Shown: positions 46,985 through 59,095 of the stretch, piece by piece
Position numbering within the stretch: position 1 is the stretch's first letter
Layout: every line of letters starts with the position of its first letter
Origin: Absidia repens
Taxonomy: Eukaryota > Mucoromycota > Mucoromycetes > Mucorales > Cunninghamellaceae
Reading direction: 5' to 3'
Assembly: GCA_002105175.1 (NCBI GenBank)
Contig: MCGE01000008.1
Coordinates: 1,736,001 to 1,800,000 of the forward strand
DNA: 64,000 nucleotides
The notes under the pieces: generated by a model
Seen by the model: the letters and a program-made list of their open reading frames with translations, nothing else
The model's database searches: none
What the model was told of the DNA's origin: nothing
Translations under genes and position numbers: made by a program

Positions 46985-47280
46985 TGAGTTTGAAGGGAAC
47001 AACTATAGCTCCAGCATAGAAGTATCATATGGTTAACATAATGATGCACATTATCTACAGAGAAAAAATCACAACATCAAATTCAATGTCACTCCATTTG
47101 GTTGTCCAGGCTTTCTTTCACGCTTAATTCCCCTCTTGTGCACATCATAATATACATCACCAAACTACAAGTCATAGTTAACCCATGGTGTTCCCTCATC
47201 TATCATTCCATTTAGACAATCAATGATAAGTATGGAACATAAATATTTTCCAAAAAAAAAGCCTTTATTAGATAATGGTA
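46985..47280 (-). repeat. Second dispersed repeat family, copy 2 (inverted)
   Basis: Read on the minus strand: TAATAAAGGC, CTTGTAGTTTGGTGATG, GGGGAATTAAGCGTGAA, TTCTCTGTAGATAATGTGCA. Best match is 45107-45501. It lies next to the end of long repeat G, as copy 1 does next to B. Confidence 0.65.
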
Positions 47281-47459
47281 ATAATGTTAGAGCTATTATA
47301 CTAAGGCCACTACTATGTTATGGTATGGTTGATTTGCGGTGGTCCTCAATGATCTTGAAAAAGTAAATCGGTATCTATATAATTGATTCAGTACAAGACC
47401 AGCATGATAGTTTCAAAAAAAAAAAAAAAAAAAAAAAAAAAGAATGGAGGATGAAGGTG

Positions 47460-48490
47460 TAGCAAATGACAAGTTTTTTATTGATTGTGATAAGATTGAA
47501 AGAATAAAACTATTGTAAATCTAATTGTAATATACAAGCATGAGATAGCTAAAGGTAGTGACATAGAAAACACCAGAAGGATACGGCGTTGCTTGATTTG
47601 CTAGGTCTTGTTTGGTCTTGCTTGTTTCTTGCTTGGTCTTGCTTGTTTCTTGCTTGGTCTTGCTTGTTTCTTGCTTGGTCTTGCTTGGTCTTGCTTGGTC
47701 TTGCTTGGTCTTGCTTGGTCTTGCTTGGTCTTGCTTGGTCTTGCTTGGTCTTGCTTATTTCTTGCTTGCTTCAATAGCTATGATAACACAAATATTAGTA
47801 TTCAAAAGGGACACACAAGGGATTGATCATAACACCGGTTGCAGTAAACAGAGGTTTTCTTGATACCATAGGGAGCTTGACGGTCGATAGTTGTTTTTTC
47901 CTTTGGACTTGACTTTACACTTCCTATGTGTAAAGCCACCTAAAATAATAAAGAACAAAAGGGAATTACCGTCCTATCTTTGCAGTTCTTTTGACATTTT
48001 GAATACATTTACCTTTTAAAAGACATAGAACACCCTTGATTTTGAGTTGACTTAATCCCAAAACTAAGGGAGAGAGAGACAAGGAATGACCCCCCACACC
48101 CGAATAAAAGGATTGTTCTGGCTTGCTATTTTGGTCAGCTCGTCACGACTGGGACTCAATGGGGCTACCTATATTCATACAAATAAAAATAAAATACAAG
48201 TTCAGTAGGCAAAGGGACAAAGAATATACGTTAGTTGACTTTACCCTAAACATCCGGTTACTATAGTTTTAACCCCCCATTAGCAGGAGTAAGGGACATG
48301 AATTGCTATAAACCCTCCGGTTTGAACGCAACATCGAGGGAACTCCATCCACCAGTGCTTCAGGATGCCAATTCCTAAGCTTACCAGAACAAAGAAGTAA
48401 AGGCCCGATGAATACAATACGCACCGATTTCGTGTGAAGAAGGAAAAAGAGAAGCGTTAACAAAAAAAAAAAAAAAAATTGATTTTTATA
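47460..48490 (-). ncRNA. Putative spliced non-coding transcription unit in copy G
   Basis: TATAAA on the minus strand at 48490-48485. Both introns keep their ends (CTG|GTAAGCTTAGG ... ATATAG|GTAG and AAAAG|GTAAATG ... ATTTTAG|GTGG). The array and the poly(A) signal (plus TTTATT, 47477-47482) are also kept. Confidence 0.35.
47588..47773 (-). repeat. 10-bp tandem repeat array, copy G
   Basis: Reverse complement of the array in copy B, including the same alternation of AAGCAAGACC and AAGCAAGAAAC near one end; nearly the same length as copy B and longer than copy A. Confidence 0.9.
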
Positions 48491-49505
48491 GACATGAAAC
48501 AGTCGCGTCACGAGTAAAAAAAAAAAGTTGGTCGATTTTGAAATCCCAAAGGGAGCAGTGTAAAAACATAAGAGTGATATTATTTATAAGGCAGGCTACG
48601 ATGGTCGCACAGATGAGATTGATTGGTATGAATGATAGAGCAGGAATAGAGCTATGTTTCATGTAAGAGGCCTTGAAAATACCGTTCATTCGTTGAGGCT
48701 CCGGATATGGGGGGAAAAGTTGTCATGGTGGGGGAGGGGAAGCTAGAAAGCAGGCATTTGATAGGATGCACGCAAAACAGTTACAATGGTGACTTTTCTC
48801 ACTATACTACGGGTCAGAGGACGGATAATTAATAAAAAGAATATATTTTATTGAAGCAGAATTGGTAGAGGCTAAAACTAATGGAGAGTGGTTCATTGTA
48901 ACAAGAGATTCAACGGATGGGTTTAATGGCGGCAGCAATGAGGGAGACTACTGTGAAGCTTGAAGAGAAACCAACACTAATCTAAAGGAACTGTTGAAAA
49001 ATGGGATATTATATATTGTACAAGACATGAGAAAGAGTGAAAAATACCTTTGCTATTGAAACACAACAATGGTCGACACTACTCAAACGGACTTGTTGAT
49101 GGTAATAAAAAGTGGTTTCTATTGTGCGAAAACCTGATAACGTCTAATAGGACATTTTTCATTGAGCAAGCAACAGAATTTGTATTTTATTCAGATGTGG
49201 ACACAAACTATGGACAGACTAACACTAAACTAAGCTAATGATGACTCCAAAAGCGCAACCAAAGGCGGGTTAAAATCCTCGATCCAAAATGAAAGGATTT
49301 CCCCATGCAACTTGTAATCCCTGAGCTAAAGCCACTTCTAAACTAGTATTAATACTAATATAAGTCGAACAAAGCCCCATAGAAGTTGAATGATGAAGAA
49401 AAAATGAAGGGGAAAAAAATAAATTGAGAGAGAAAGAGAGAAAGAGGAAGGCGAGGGAAAAAAAAGAATTTTGGTAAATAAAAATTCACGTGGTCGGAAT
49501 TTGAA

Positions 49506-50110
49506 CGTATTTTTTATGTGGCGGGCATTTTTTTCTTTGACTCGATTCAAATTAAAGTTTTCACTTTTTTTTTCTCTTCCTCTCCTTTTTTTTACAACAT
49601 CATCGAATATGGTAGCTCTATTCACATAATGGTCGAATTGCTCCACCTTGTCTCCATACACGCCAAGAGAAAAGAAGCGAACATCCATGCTGCCCCTGTT
49701 AAATGACGACGGATACCCTTGTTGACATTGCCCCTTCACTATAGAATAGTTTGTAACTCGCTGTAAGATACCATACCCTCTTGTATTAAACTTTGCTTAT
49801 TGAACATTATTTTTACTCTATAAAAATAAACCCATCGAGCCCCCCTCCCTCACAGACACACTTCCAATTGTCTCATGTTTAGATATGTGTCATAGTACTA
49901 TCATTAGACTGGAATAATTTAATTGTCATTGTTTATATTTGCATCTGAATAAATTATGTTATATATTATTCCTTTTAAATTGTCTTTCTTATTTTTTATC
50001 TGTCCTGTCGAATGGGTATATTCACACTACACAATGCTTGTTTGTGTAGATGAAGAAGAAGAAAAAAAGCTGGTATGTGTGTGCAATGAAAAGGATTGGA
50101 TTGTGTAGAT
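49506..50110. other. Spacer between repeats
   Basis: AT-rich; no gene seen. An AATAAA-type word near 49948 is unassigned. Confidence 0.4.
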
Positions 50111-50124
50111 GGCGATCAATCTTT

Positions 50125-50480
50125 TGCGGGACCACTGGTGACCTAAGCAAAATATCCATGGTACATAGTAATAGCACTATAACTTATAAATTATTAGCTT
50201 TGTGCAATAAAGGCTTCAAACTATTTATGGTTCATACTTTCAATGATTTTCGGAATAAATTATGATGTGTAGTCTAGCGATGCAGGTTGCGATGTGGGAA
50301 AGTGGGAAATGAAGTGTTAAACGGAGTCTCTGCGGTCGAAACGAGCGACGTTGCACTTGGCGTTTGGTTTCTTCTCTGTAAATGATGTGCATTATCATCT
50401 TAATTATCATACGATATGTCTGTGGTGGAGCAATATTTAATATTAACAATGCGTGCCTCGTTAGAGCGCTAGAGCCGAAT
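50125..50480 (+). repeat. Second dispersed repeat family, copy 3
   Basis: Same landmarks as copy 1 in the same order, ending AATGCGTGCCTCGTTAGAGC. Diverged (perhaps three quarters identical by eye). Confidence 0.68.
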
Positions 50481-51280
50481 AAAAAAATAAAAAAATCCAA
50501 ACATCTTTTTTTTTTTTTTTGATAGAAATGTGAAATGCTGCTCCAAATATTTTCATGAACTATTACACGACCTAAGTCAAAAGTGCACAACAATCAGCCC
50601 ATCCCAATAATAATAAAAGTAGACGAATAAATAAAATAGAATGGTCATACACAATCCGGCTGTAGTATATTTTGAAGTAATCGCTTTTTTATTTATTCAT
50701 TTGAGGAGGAGCGGTAAATATATATATAATAGAGGAAAACAGAGAGAAACCCTTAACTAATACTATGTGAAAACGAAGAAAGTACTATGACTATTACATA
50801 CTAAATGTAGTGACATCGGGCAGGTGAATTAGCTGTTTTAAAGTGTGATATTTATTAGAGTCGTAGTTAGTCGAGTAGACCCTATAAATTGAGATGGGGT
50901 TGCATTGTGGTGGAATAAACATAATGTAAGATAAACTAGTTCAAGTACAGAGGATAAGCCATTCTACTTTGAGTAACGCTCTATTCTACAACGAAGGTTT
51001 GGATAAACTAATTCAAGTCCAGGCACAGTACACCATTTTGCGTCCAAAACCATCTTCTTGTCGATCTAGTATGATATGGTATTGATTTGCTTCAAAAGGT
51101 AGCGAAGTCCACGTTACAGCAGTTGTCACAATGAATAGGACGGCGAGTGCTGTAAAAGGAAGAGAGCGTCGTATGTGATTGGCAACGGTTGTTTTAAAAA
51201 AAGAAGAGAGAGAGAGAGAAATACACTTTTCTTTGTAGCATCTGAAAAAAAAAAAGCAATTCCCGAGGGACCAGATAATT
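50481..51280. other. Spacer with one weak minus-strand frame
   Basis: A 90-codon minus-strand frame at 51285-51013 ends in a protein-like part with one hydrophobic segment (SLPFTALAVLFIVTTAVTW), but its N-terminus is a translated poly-T tract and no start or family is evident; left uncalled. Confidence 0.35.
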
Positions 51281-52150
51281 TTCAAATACCGCCCACGTGA
51301 AGTATTTATTTTCCCTCTCCTGCCTTTTTTATTTTTCGACTTCCTTCCTTTTTCTTCTTTTTTTTTTTCTTCTTCTTTTATCCTTTCATTTTTTCTTCAC
51401 CATTCAACTTCTATGGGGTTATTTTGGACCTAGAATAGTGTCAGGGCTAGTTTAGAAGTGTTTTCAGCTCAGGGATTACAAGATGCATGGGGAAACCCTT
51501 TCATTTTGGATTCAAGATTTGGAACCCCCTCATTAGTTGGTCTTTTGGAGCCTTCATTAGCTTAGTTTAGCCTTAGTTTAGCCTTAGTTTGCTCGTAGTT
51601 GGTCAATCTATGTTGAATAAAATATGTCTTCTTTTTTAATTTGCTTCAATGAAAAATGTCTCATTAGTATCTTTCATTCCCCGTGCAGTCGATCCTTTTC
51701 TTGGATTACCACCAAAAGCGTTGACCGTTGTTTTACTTCGATAAAGTATGTTACTTTAATCCTTCTCATGTTTTTTACATTGTACTAGCTCCCGTTTTAC
51801 AATTGTTCCCTTTAGATTAGTGTTGATCATTCTTCAGATCCCCAAACTGATTTCCTTCATGGTGCCACTATTAGATCCTTTGTTCACAATAAACTCCACA
51901 CCTTTAGTTATCACATTCTTCGATAAAATATATTCTTTATATTTGTCATTAACGCTCTATCATGGGTGACCTATCACACACCTGCTTTCTTGCCCCGTCA
52001 TTATGACTACTTCCCTTCAGAGCCCCTGCGACGGATAGACGGCTCCGATTCATTTCATATCAAATGTAGTCTTATTTTTAATCAACCAGTTGCATCAGTG
52101 AACCTAGATCATGCTGCCAGCGTAACCTTGAGACTGGACATACTGCATAT
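51281..52150 (+). repeat. Short dispersed repeat, copy H
   Basis: Left end TTCAAATACCGCCCACGTGA, core TCAGCTCAGGGATTACAAGA with GGGGAAACCC, AATAAA modules, right end GACATACTGCATATATC. Same extent as copy F; no spliced-like unit. Confidence 0.8.
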
Positions 52151-53255
52151 ATCTACTTCGTTTTTTTTTTTTTTTTTTTTTGTAGGTGGGGTAGGTTGAG
52201 TAAGGCGTATTTAGCGGTATTTTCTTACCACAAAGCAATGATCTCTACTCCTGCGACTGACACAAAACTCTATTGTTTGACAGCAAAAGAACTTTTAATG
52301 ATGACCTCAATTTCTTATAAAGCAACTGGTCTTTGTGAAAGCACGCGGCATTTTTTTTTTGGAATTGTGGAACGTGTAAACGTTTTTTTTTTTTTTTTTT
52401 TTTTTTTTGTTTGTGACAAGCCATTATGCACCGGGAACGACAAAATCGATTTTCTCTTCTTACAGCCTTATTCCTAGATTGTGACCATTTACTCTGGGTA
52501 AGGTGCGAACCAAAAAAAAAAAAAAAAAAAAAAAAAAAGCTTGTACTTGATTTAGCCAATCATATTTTTCTTATTTATACACAAGGGTGACCATTCTTCT
52601 CTTGGCAAATTCCTGCACAACATGAAAAAGGACTGTATTTTATTGGATGCATTCTTATAAGGATGGCAGTAAGAATGAAGCTTGTGATTATTTGGTATTA
52701 GGCGACACAGAAACAACACTCCCCGTCTTCCGTTGCTTTAGTTAGATAGTTATTCGTCCGCATGTAGTTTAGATGTCGTAGTTTGTTTTCAGTTATATTG
52801 CTATTATTTATTCTGGCGATTTTGAAATCAAGTCAATAAATAGAAAAAAAAATAAAAAAAAAAGTATTGGCCTGTTCATCAATACTTTAGTGAAGTCTAA
52901 TGGATAAGGGAGGGGCTGAATGCATGTATATTATGGTAAGCTGGTGCTATTTTCCGTCATTATCATATGATATTGCTTTTTTTTTCTTTGTCTTTTTGCT
53001 CCAAGTTTCATCTTTTTAATGAAGAAAATGATTACATATGGTCTTTTAGTGGCACGCTTCCCGAAAAAAAAGACCATGACGGGAATGATAGGATCTTTTT
53101 TTTTTTTTTTTTTTTTCCCTTTTACTGTGTATTGATTCCATTGATAGTAAATGGAAGTGGCACCCGCAGCTAATCTCTATCAGATTGACATCACTCTACA
53201 AAAAAATGCTGGTGATGCTATCCATCACCTGCAAGATGTGTTACAAACTTACCTG

Positions 53256-53290
<35 letters not shown>

Positions 53291-53603
53291 TCGCTGTTTT
53301 TCATCGTTGCACAATACAATCATTTGTGAATGACAACAATAAACAGCTACATTCTTTCCAGCATACACACAATCATGCAACCAGATACACACACATATTT
53401 GTTCATACAAGTAAAGACAGAATATAACGTACGTAATTTTTTTTATTAGACAAATGCACAGACACATACGCATGCACAAAAAAAAAAGAATAGAAATAAA
53501 GTAAAGCATGGGATGAGGAGGGAATAGAAATCAAGATAAATAAAAAAAGGGAAAAAGAGGATGGGGAGAAAAGGAAAAAGAGGAAACGGAGGAAGGGTTC
53601 CAA
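52151..53603. other. Homopolymer-rich intergenic region
   Basis: Long T and A tracts at 52160-52181, 52383-52408, 52513-52538, 53096-53116 and 53257-53289. A short frame near 53151-53260 has protein-like composition (MEVAPAANLYQIDITLQKNA) but runs into a T tract and has no neighbouring exons; not called. Confidence 0.45.
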
Positions 53604-55777
53604 TTAGCACTGTCTTTTAGCATCGTCTTGTTTTGTCAAATCCACAGAAGCTCGACGTTTATTGTTGGATCCATTGCCTGAGTGCAAGTCATCAACATAG
53701 GCACCAATAATGCTGTTTTCGTTCACTGTATCATCATCGTCATCGTCGTCGTCGTCGTCATCATCATCGTCACCATCATCATCAGGAATTTCCGGCATCA
53801 ATAAGGATCCATCACCCGGATATTTATAAACAGAAGGTGTGGTGGTGTTGTTAAAGTTAGTTGCTGTTCCATTGGTGCCTACGGTGCTTCCTGTTGCTGC
53901 TGTAGTGGAGGACGAGATGGAATTTCCGTCTTGATCATTGTCGTCATACTATTTATGAGAAAAATGACAGATTAATATCATCATCACGTTGCCTTAAACG
54001 TCCATGTTCTTTTTCTCTTCTTTCCCATTCACCTTGTTGTCCAAAGCAGGCGTTGCCATTGTATTATGAATCAATTGAATGAATTCACCGATGTTCTTTT
54101 CAAAATTCTCCAACGGGTACCGTTTGGCCAATTTTTCAAAATGTTGATGCAAGCTGACTTCTTTGTCAAACACTAGGAACTACACATATCAAAAAAAAAA
54201 AAAAAACAACAACAAGAAAACAGTAAGTAAAAGATAAACACACACACATCAACAAATAAAACCATTCTACTTACTTCCTTTTCCCGTTCACGGACTTGAG
54301 TTTTGAATAAATACATTGTTCGAGTCTTGGGGAAGAGTAAATGGTGATCCGCAGCCCTGACACCCCAGTCATCGTCACCGTCTTCCATATCATCATCATC
54401 ATCGTCGTCGTCATCATCGTCGTCTGCCCTATCATTGTGTCGATCTGCAGAGGATAATATGGTTGCCGTTGCTGCAGTTGTTGGTGGAGGAGTAGCAGGT
54501 GAATGATCATCAAGATCCGTCTCGTTTGTTGCATGGTGATCAGGTTCGTCTTCATCCTCGACATCCCCGTAAGAGAAAATTTCATAAATAGATTCCAGTC
54601 CAGTTTGCATATCACAAAGGTAACGTTCAATCGCGGCCTGCGTCAACAATTCCAAAAATAAGTCATACCATCTCGGAGGCATGCCACCACCCATCACTTT
54701 TTGTCCAGCAAAAATCAAGGGTTTCTTCTTGTTGTCCTGATGATCATGATTGTTGTTGTTCTCTTCTTCGTCCTCGTCATCCGAGTTGGCTTCCAATGTT
54801 TGTCGTAGCATATCTGCACTTGTTTTCAAAAAGGTAGGTATAGCTTCCACTAATCCGGGTGGTAAGTGTGATGGCAATGATCGCTTACTATTATTGTTGT
54901 TGTTGTTGGTGGTGGTGGTGGTGGCTGTGTCCTGACAGCAAGTGACGCATCGTTGTAATCTGTGTCGCCGACAATAGTTTGGTATAATCATTTGTGACCA
55001 TCTGCATGAAGCCATTCCTTTTTCATTCCCTCCTGCGGCACAAGGAGCGTCTTGATCCAAAGATGCTGATGGCGTTGTTGTTTCATGTTGATGATGTTGA
55101 TGCTGGTGCTGGTAGTGATGGCGACGACGGCGACGGCGATTTGAAGAAGGGGATTGACCAATGGCATATTGATTGCTGCATTTTGTTCCAGTATCCAGTC
55201 GCCCAAAGATCAGATTTGTCAATTGACAAAGGTGTAAACGTTGTTCAAAATGGCTATCCACTTGGAAAGAAGGTCTTTTGTTTCGATGGCTTGATAAGAT
55301 ACCTGTTATACATATATAAGAAGAATGAAGAGTAAATGATAGGTGATGGCTGCGTGATTTTGTATATAAATCTAAAATATTATTTGTACCTGTGACAATA
55401 GATTCCACAGCATTTTTATCTTGCTCGGCTTTTGTAGCCGTCGCCACCCAGCGCTGTTTCCGTACCTGAATAGCATCGTTGTCTTTTTCTTGTAAAGGGG
55501 TCGCCAATTCCAATAGTTCGATCTGCGCTTGCTTCAATCTAGATTGGATTGAAAGGTATAAAAGATAGTCCAAAATAATCTTATTCGTCGTGCTTGGTGG
55601 AGGCATATTGTGTTGGACTGGTGCAAAAATGAACTTTAGACTGGCACGCCTTGTGGTATTTGTTGCTGCCGCTGCTGCTGCTGCCGTCTCCGCCGTTGTT
55701 GTGGTTGTTGTGGTTGGTAGTGTGGTAATGGGTGAAGAATTAGATGAAAGTGTCGTCAAGTCTGACTTTTCTTGCAT
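53604..55777 (-). CDS. Conserved-looking protein of unknown function
   Basis: Exons on the minus strand: 55777-55390, 55302-54275, 54179-54033, 53948-53604; all GT-AG and in frame, 635 residues. I do not recognise the family. The centre has an ordered core: PPRWYDLFLELLTQAAIERY, CDMQTGLESIYEIFSYGDVE, LLFPKTRTMYLFKTQVRERE, then across a junction FLVFDKEVSLHQHFEKLAKR and YPLENFEKNIGEFIQLIHN. Histidine- and arginine-rich (about 215-240), Thr, Asn and very acidic stretches (Asp runs near residues 465-480 and 590-605) interrupt or flank it. A basic RRASVDLTKQDDAKR near the C-terminus could be a nuclear-localisation signal. Cysteines in CxxxxxxCRRHRLQRCVTCC may bind metal, but spacing fits no family I know. 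Confidence 0.78.
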
Positions 55778-56835
55778 AATTAAAAGAGTGTGGTTGACAA
55801 TAATAATAAAATAAGAAAAAGAGGGAAAAGAAAAGAAGAAAAAAAAAATAGGGAAATGGAGAAAATAGCTGCACAAAAAGATCCCGAAAAAATTGATTGG
55901 TCGTTCCTGCCAAAACTCTCTTTTTTTTTCGCTTTTTCGTCCTTACCCTTCCTTGCACACTTGTCGCTTCCGATAAACAAGTCACGGCTGTTATCTAGTA
56001 CAGAAATCAACTCCTTCTCAACTTCCCTCTTCTCCCGCATCATTTTCCTCTATTGTTAACTATTATGACCCCCCTCCCTGTCTCCCGCATTGGACAGTAT
56101 AGCTTTCTTCTATTATTTTATTTGACCAAAAAAAAAAAAAACATAATGATTTATTCAATTGAAAAATCAAGAAAACTGGATTATTTATCTTGAGGTGTAA
56201 AAATAAAAAAGGGGGGCAATAGGGAATATCATTACATTTTTCCAAGTTAAGCTTATCTTTTGAACTTCGGGAATTCTTCACATGTGGCAAGTAAATCATT
56301 TATCCGCAAGTTAACCTTATGTCATCCTGGACGATTCATTCCGAAAGGGTCATGGCCATTTTCAGCTATTTTTCACTTTGAGGTTTATCACTTTTTGGAC
56401 TGTGGGAGTGTGGGAGAGATCTAGCGGCGGTTTAATTTTTGATTTATTTTTTTTATTGTTTGTGGGTGACGGAACCACCCACCACCTTTTCTGTTCTTTC
56501 TCTCTCTCTCCCCCAAAAAAAACTAAGTGGACCTATATAGCTCAATCCTCAATAAATGCGCCAAGAAGGTATTTTTTTTTTTCATCATTGAAAATAGCTA
56601 GCGTTGATGCAAAGACATTTTGTAATAAAAAGGGATGGGTTCTGAAATGTGTGGGCAGGAATTGACCTAGTTTTGAATTTCGGACATGTGTAAATTGGGA
56701 AAGAGCATAAGAAAAACCTGGATTTCCAAATAGACAGCGGTGATTAAAATTGCTTTTTTTTTTTTGGGATGATTGTTTTTTTTGATTGTTTTTCCTTTTT
56801 CTGCTTGATTTAAAAAATTACACTGACGCGCATCT
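55778..56835. other. Divergent spacer, unknown gene / TAF9
   Basis: Over 1 kb holding both promoters; A/T tracts and CT-rich stretches only. No additional gene is convincing on either strand. Confidence 0.45.
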
Positions 56836-57684
56836 ATGGCGAATCAACAAAAAAAAGAATCGGCTCAAGTACAACCAGAGGATGCCACTATTTTGTCTTT
56901 GGTATTGCAGTCCTTAGGTGTTAGTGATTATGATCCCAAAGTTGTACAGCAACTTTTGGAATTTGCACATCGTAAGAAACCACCATCAACCAATAGTAGC
57001 CACATTTTTTTTTTGATCTGGTATTTGACTTACTTTGATCTCTCTCTCTCTCCCTCTCTTTTTTTTTACTGTAGGATATACAACGGATGTGTTTCAAGAC
57101 GCTCTGATATATGCCGAACATGCAAGCAAGACGGATATTGATTTGGAGGATATACAACTGGCCATTCAAGGACGAGTCAATCATTCCTTCACCACACCCC
57201 CACCCAAAGAAGTAAGTATTAAAAAAAGAAAGGGCCACATCTTTCGAGTTGATGAATGAAGTGTGACTAACGAAGATGGGGGTTTTATTTAGTTTTTATT
57301 GGAACTTGCTGAAGAAAAAAACAAGACGCCTTTACCATTGATCCCAGAGAAATACGGCAATAGACTACCAGCGGACAAGTATTGTTTAACTGGTCTCAAT
57401 TTTTCAATTGCACCAAACGTAAGTTAATCAATGTGATCAAAAGGGGAGGGGGATGAGGTACCTAGTGTACTAACCTTTTATTATTATTGTAGGCACCACC
57501 ACCGCCTTTCCCCAATGCGACGTTGGCACCCTCTTTACAACCACCACAATCATCATCATCATCATCATCATTATCAGCGACTGAAGCATCAAATCAAGCT
57601 GTGACGACGGGACAATTACAACAGGACCAACAGCAACAAAAAAGAAGACGGGACGATATGGAGGACGATGATTATGATTTTTAG
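56836..57684 (+). CDS. TAF9: TAF9, TFIID and SAGA histone-fold subunit
   Basis: Histone-fold protein that pairs with TAF6 in TFIID and SAGA. Exons 56836-56971, 57075-57211, 57293-57418, 57493-57684; GT-AG, in frame, 196 residues. The histone fold occupies about residues 15-85: DATILSLVLQSLGVSDYDPK, VVQQLLEFAHRYTTDVFQDA and LIYAEHASKTDIDLEDIQLA. It is followed by the family's conserved region: FLLELAEEKNKTPLPLIPEK, YGNRLPADKYCLTGLNFSI and AP. The tail is Ser/Gln-rich and ends in acidic DDDYDF. The C-terminal length is typical of fungal TAF9. Confidence 0.96.
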
Positions 57685-58335
57685 TCAATTTCCATTAGTT
57701 ATATATAGTTCGTTCGTTTTTTTTTTCTTTTTACTTTATTGTAGATAGTATAGTATACCTTTTCTTTTATCAATAAATATATATATATTGGTATGATATG
57801 ATATAATTGTGGTGTATGGGTGTCTTCTTTTTTTTTTTGTGAAGTTTCCGAGAAGACGCTATACCGGGGTTTGAATGTCATACTTTAACAATGGTTAGTG
57901 GGTTGTCATGTCGGGTTCGGCTGCGTATGATATGGTGTCTAAAAATAATACTTTAGCTTTTACTGTGCATATATTATGAAGTTGATGAATACAGCATTTT
58001 GAATAATCTTCAATATAAGTTTCCGGGTTTGCAGTAGACGATGTTGGATTTGACATGAAAAAACACATGTTAGCGAGAAACACAGTAATAGTTTGTCAGT
58101 ACTTGTGAATGTGAAATAGGCGGGATGTATTCCACGCTGTCATGTCAGGTGAATGGCCGATGATGTGATTTGATTGGTGGATGACACCGTCAATATCATA
58201 AATGGCAGTTTACCACTTTTTTAGGAAGGGGAGAATGAATTTGTCAATTTTTACTTCCCTATCAACTTTTTTTTTTCCACACTTCTCTTTTCTTTTTATT
58301 CTTTATTGATTATATATATATATATATCTAGTTAA
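57685..58335. other. Spacer between TAF9 and SLC35F6-like genes
   Basis: TAF9 poly(A) signal at 57772-57777, short (TA)n runs, and a T- and CT-rich stretch with (TA)n (58310-58328) just before the next start codon. Confidence 0.5.
57772..57777 (+). terminator. Poly(A) signal for TAF9
   Basis: AATAAA 88 nt past the stop. Confidence 0.6.
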
Positions 58336-59041
58336 ATGCCTTCCAATACACGTTCCGGTCCGACGAGTAGTACTGTCTCAATTCTTATGATTGGCATGCT
58401 AGTGTCAGGTAAGGAAAAAGATGTAACTTGACAGAAACTTGATCACGCTTTGACATGTGCTGATCTTTTATATGATTTCCTTAGGCGTATGCAATACCAT
58501 TCTCAACAAATACCAAGACATGCAATGCGTTGGTAATTGTGAAGATCCCGATCCAACTCAACGAAGATACTTTGAACAACCTGTTTGGCAGACGTAAGTA
58601 ACTTTTGCTCATTTTGCGAGTCATCGGGGAGATCTAGATTTCGGCAGGTGATGATCGTGTCAGTTATGGGAAACTAATGAATTCACCTCCCACGTCCTCT
58701 CTTTACATATATTTCTTTTTTGAATCATAGACTCAATATGTTTGTTGGTGAAACTTTTGTATGGGCGGTATATTTATATCAAAAATGGCAGCAACGACGA
58801 TCCCGCACCATGACTTCTTTGTCTTCTGCCGACTATCCACCGTCAACGGTGCAACAATTAGATGCTTCCGGCCTTGTTGATGATGTTGTTGACCATTCAT
58901 TCAAAGACCATCCTTCTTCCACTCTTCCTGCTTTGAAAGGCTTCAAGGCTCTCTTATTTTGGATACCTACCATTTGTGATTTAACTGCTACAACCGTAAG
59001 ATTCCAAATCGTCCTAGAACCAACCATCATTATTGCTTATA

Positions 59042-59095
<54 letters not shown>

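Larger units (their letters stand above)
47415..49505 (-). repeat. Long composite dispersed repeat, copy G (inverted)
   Basis: Inverted relative to A and B. On the plus strand it begins with an A tract (47415-47441) and ends at the reverse complement of TTCAAATTCCGACCACGTGA. It contains the 10-bp array, the spliced-like unit, and the short-form part at its outer (right-hand) end. Confidence 0.88.

Noticed and set aside
45000..50000. CRISPR-like or satellite array in the repeat region
   Set aside because: The only regular array is the 10-bp tandem repeat; there are no spaced direct repeats with unique spacers, and the host is eukaryotic.
51013..51285. 90-codon minus-strand frame with one hydrophobic helix
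   Set aside because: Starts in a poly-T tract, has no supported start or splice structure and no recognised family; retained only as a note in the spacer entry.
53151..53333. Small plus-strand frame (MEVAPAANLYQ...)
   Set aside because: Ends in a translated T tract and has no neighbouring exon or family evidence.
57470..57688. Minus-strand frame with a Met run opposite TAF9 exon 4
   Set aside because: Antisense of a Ser (TCA) repeat within the TAF9 coding exon.
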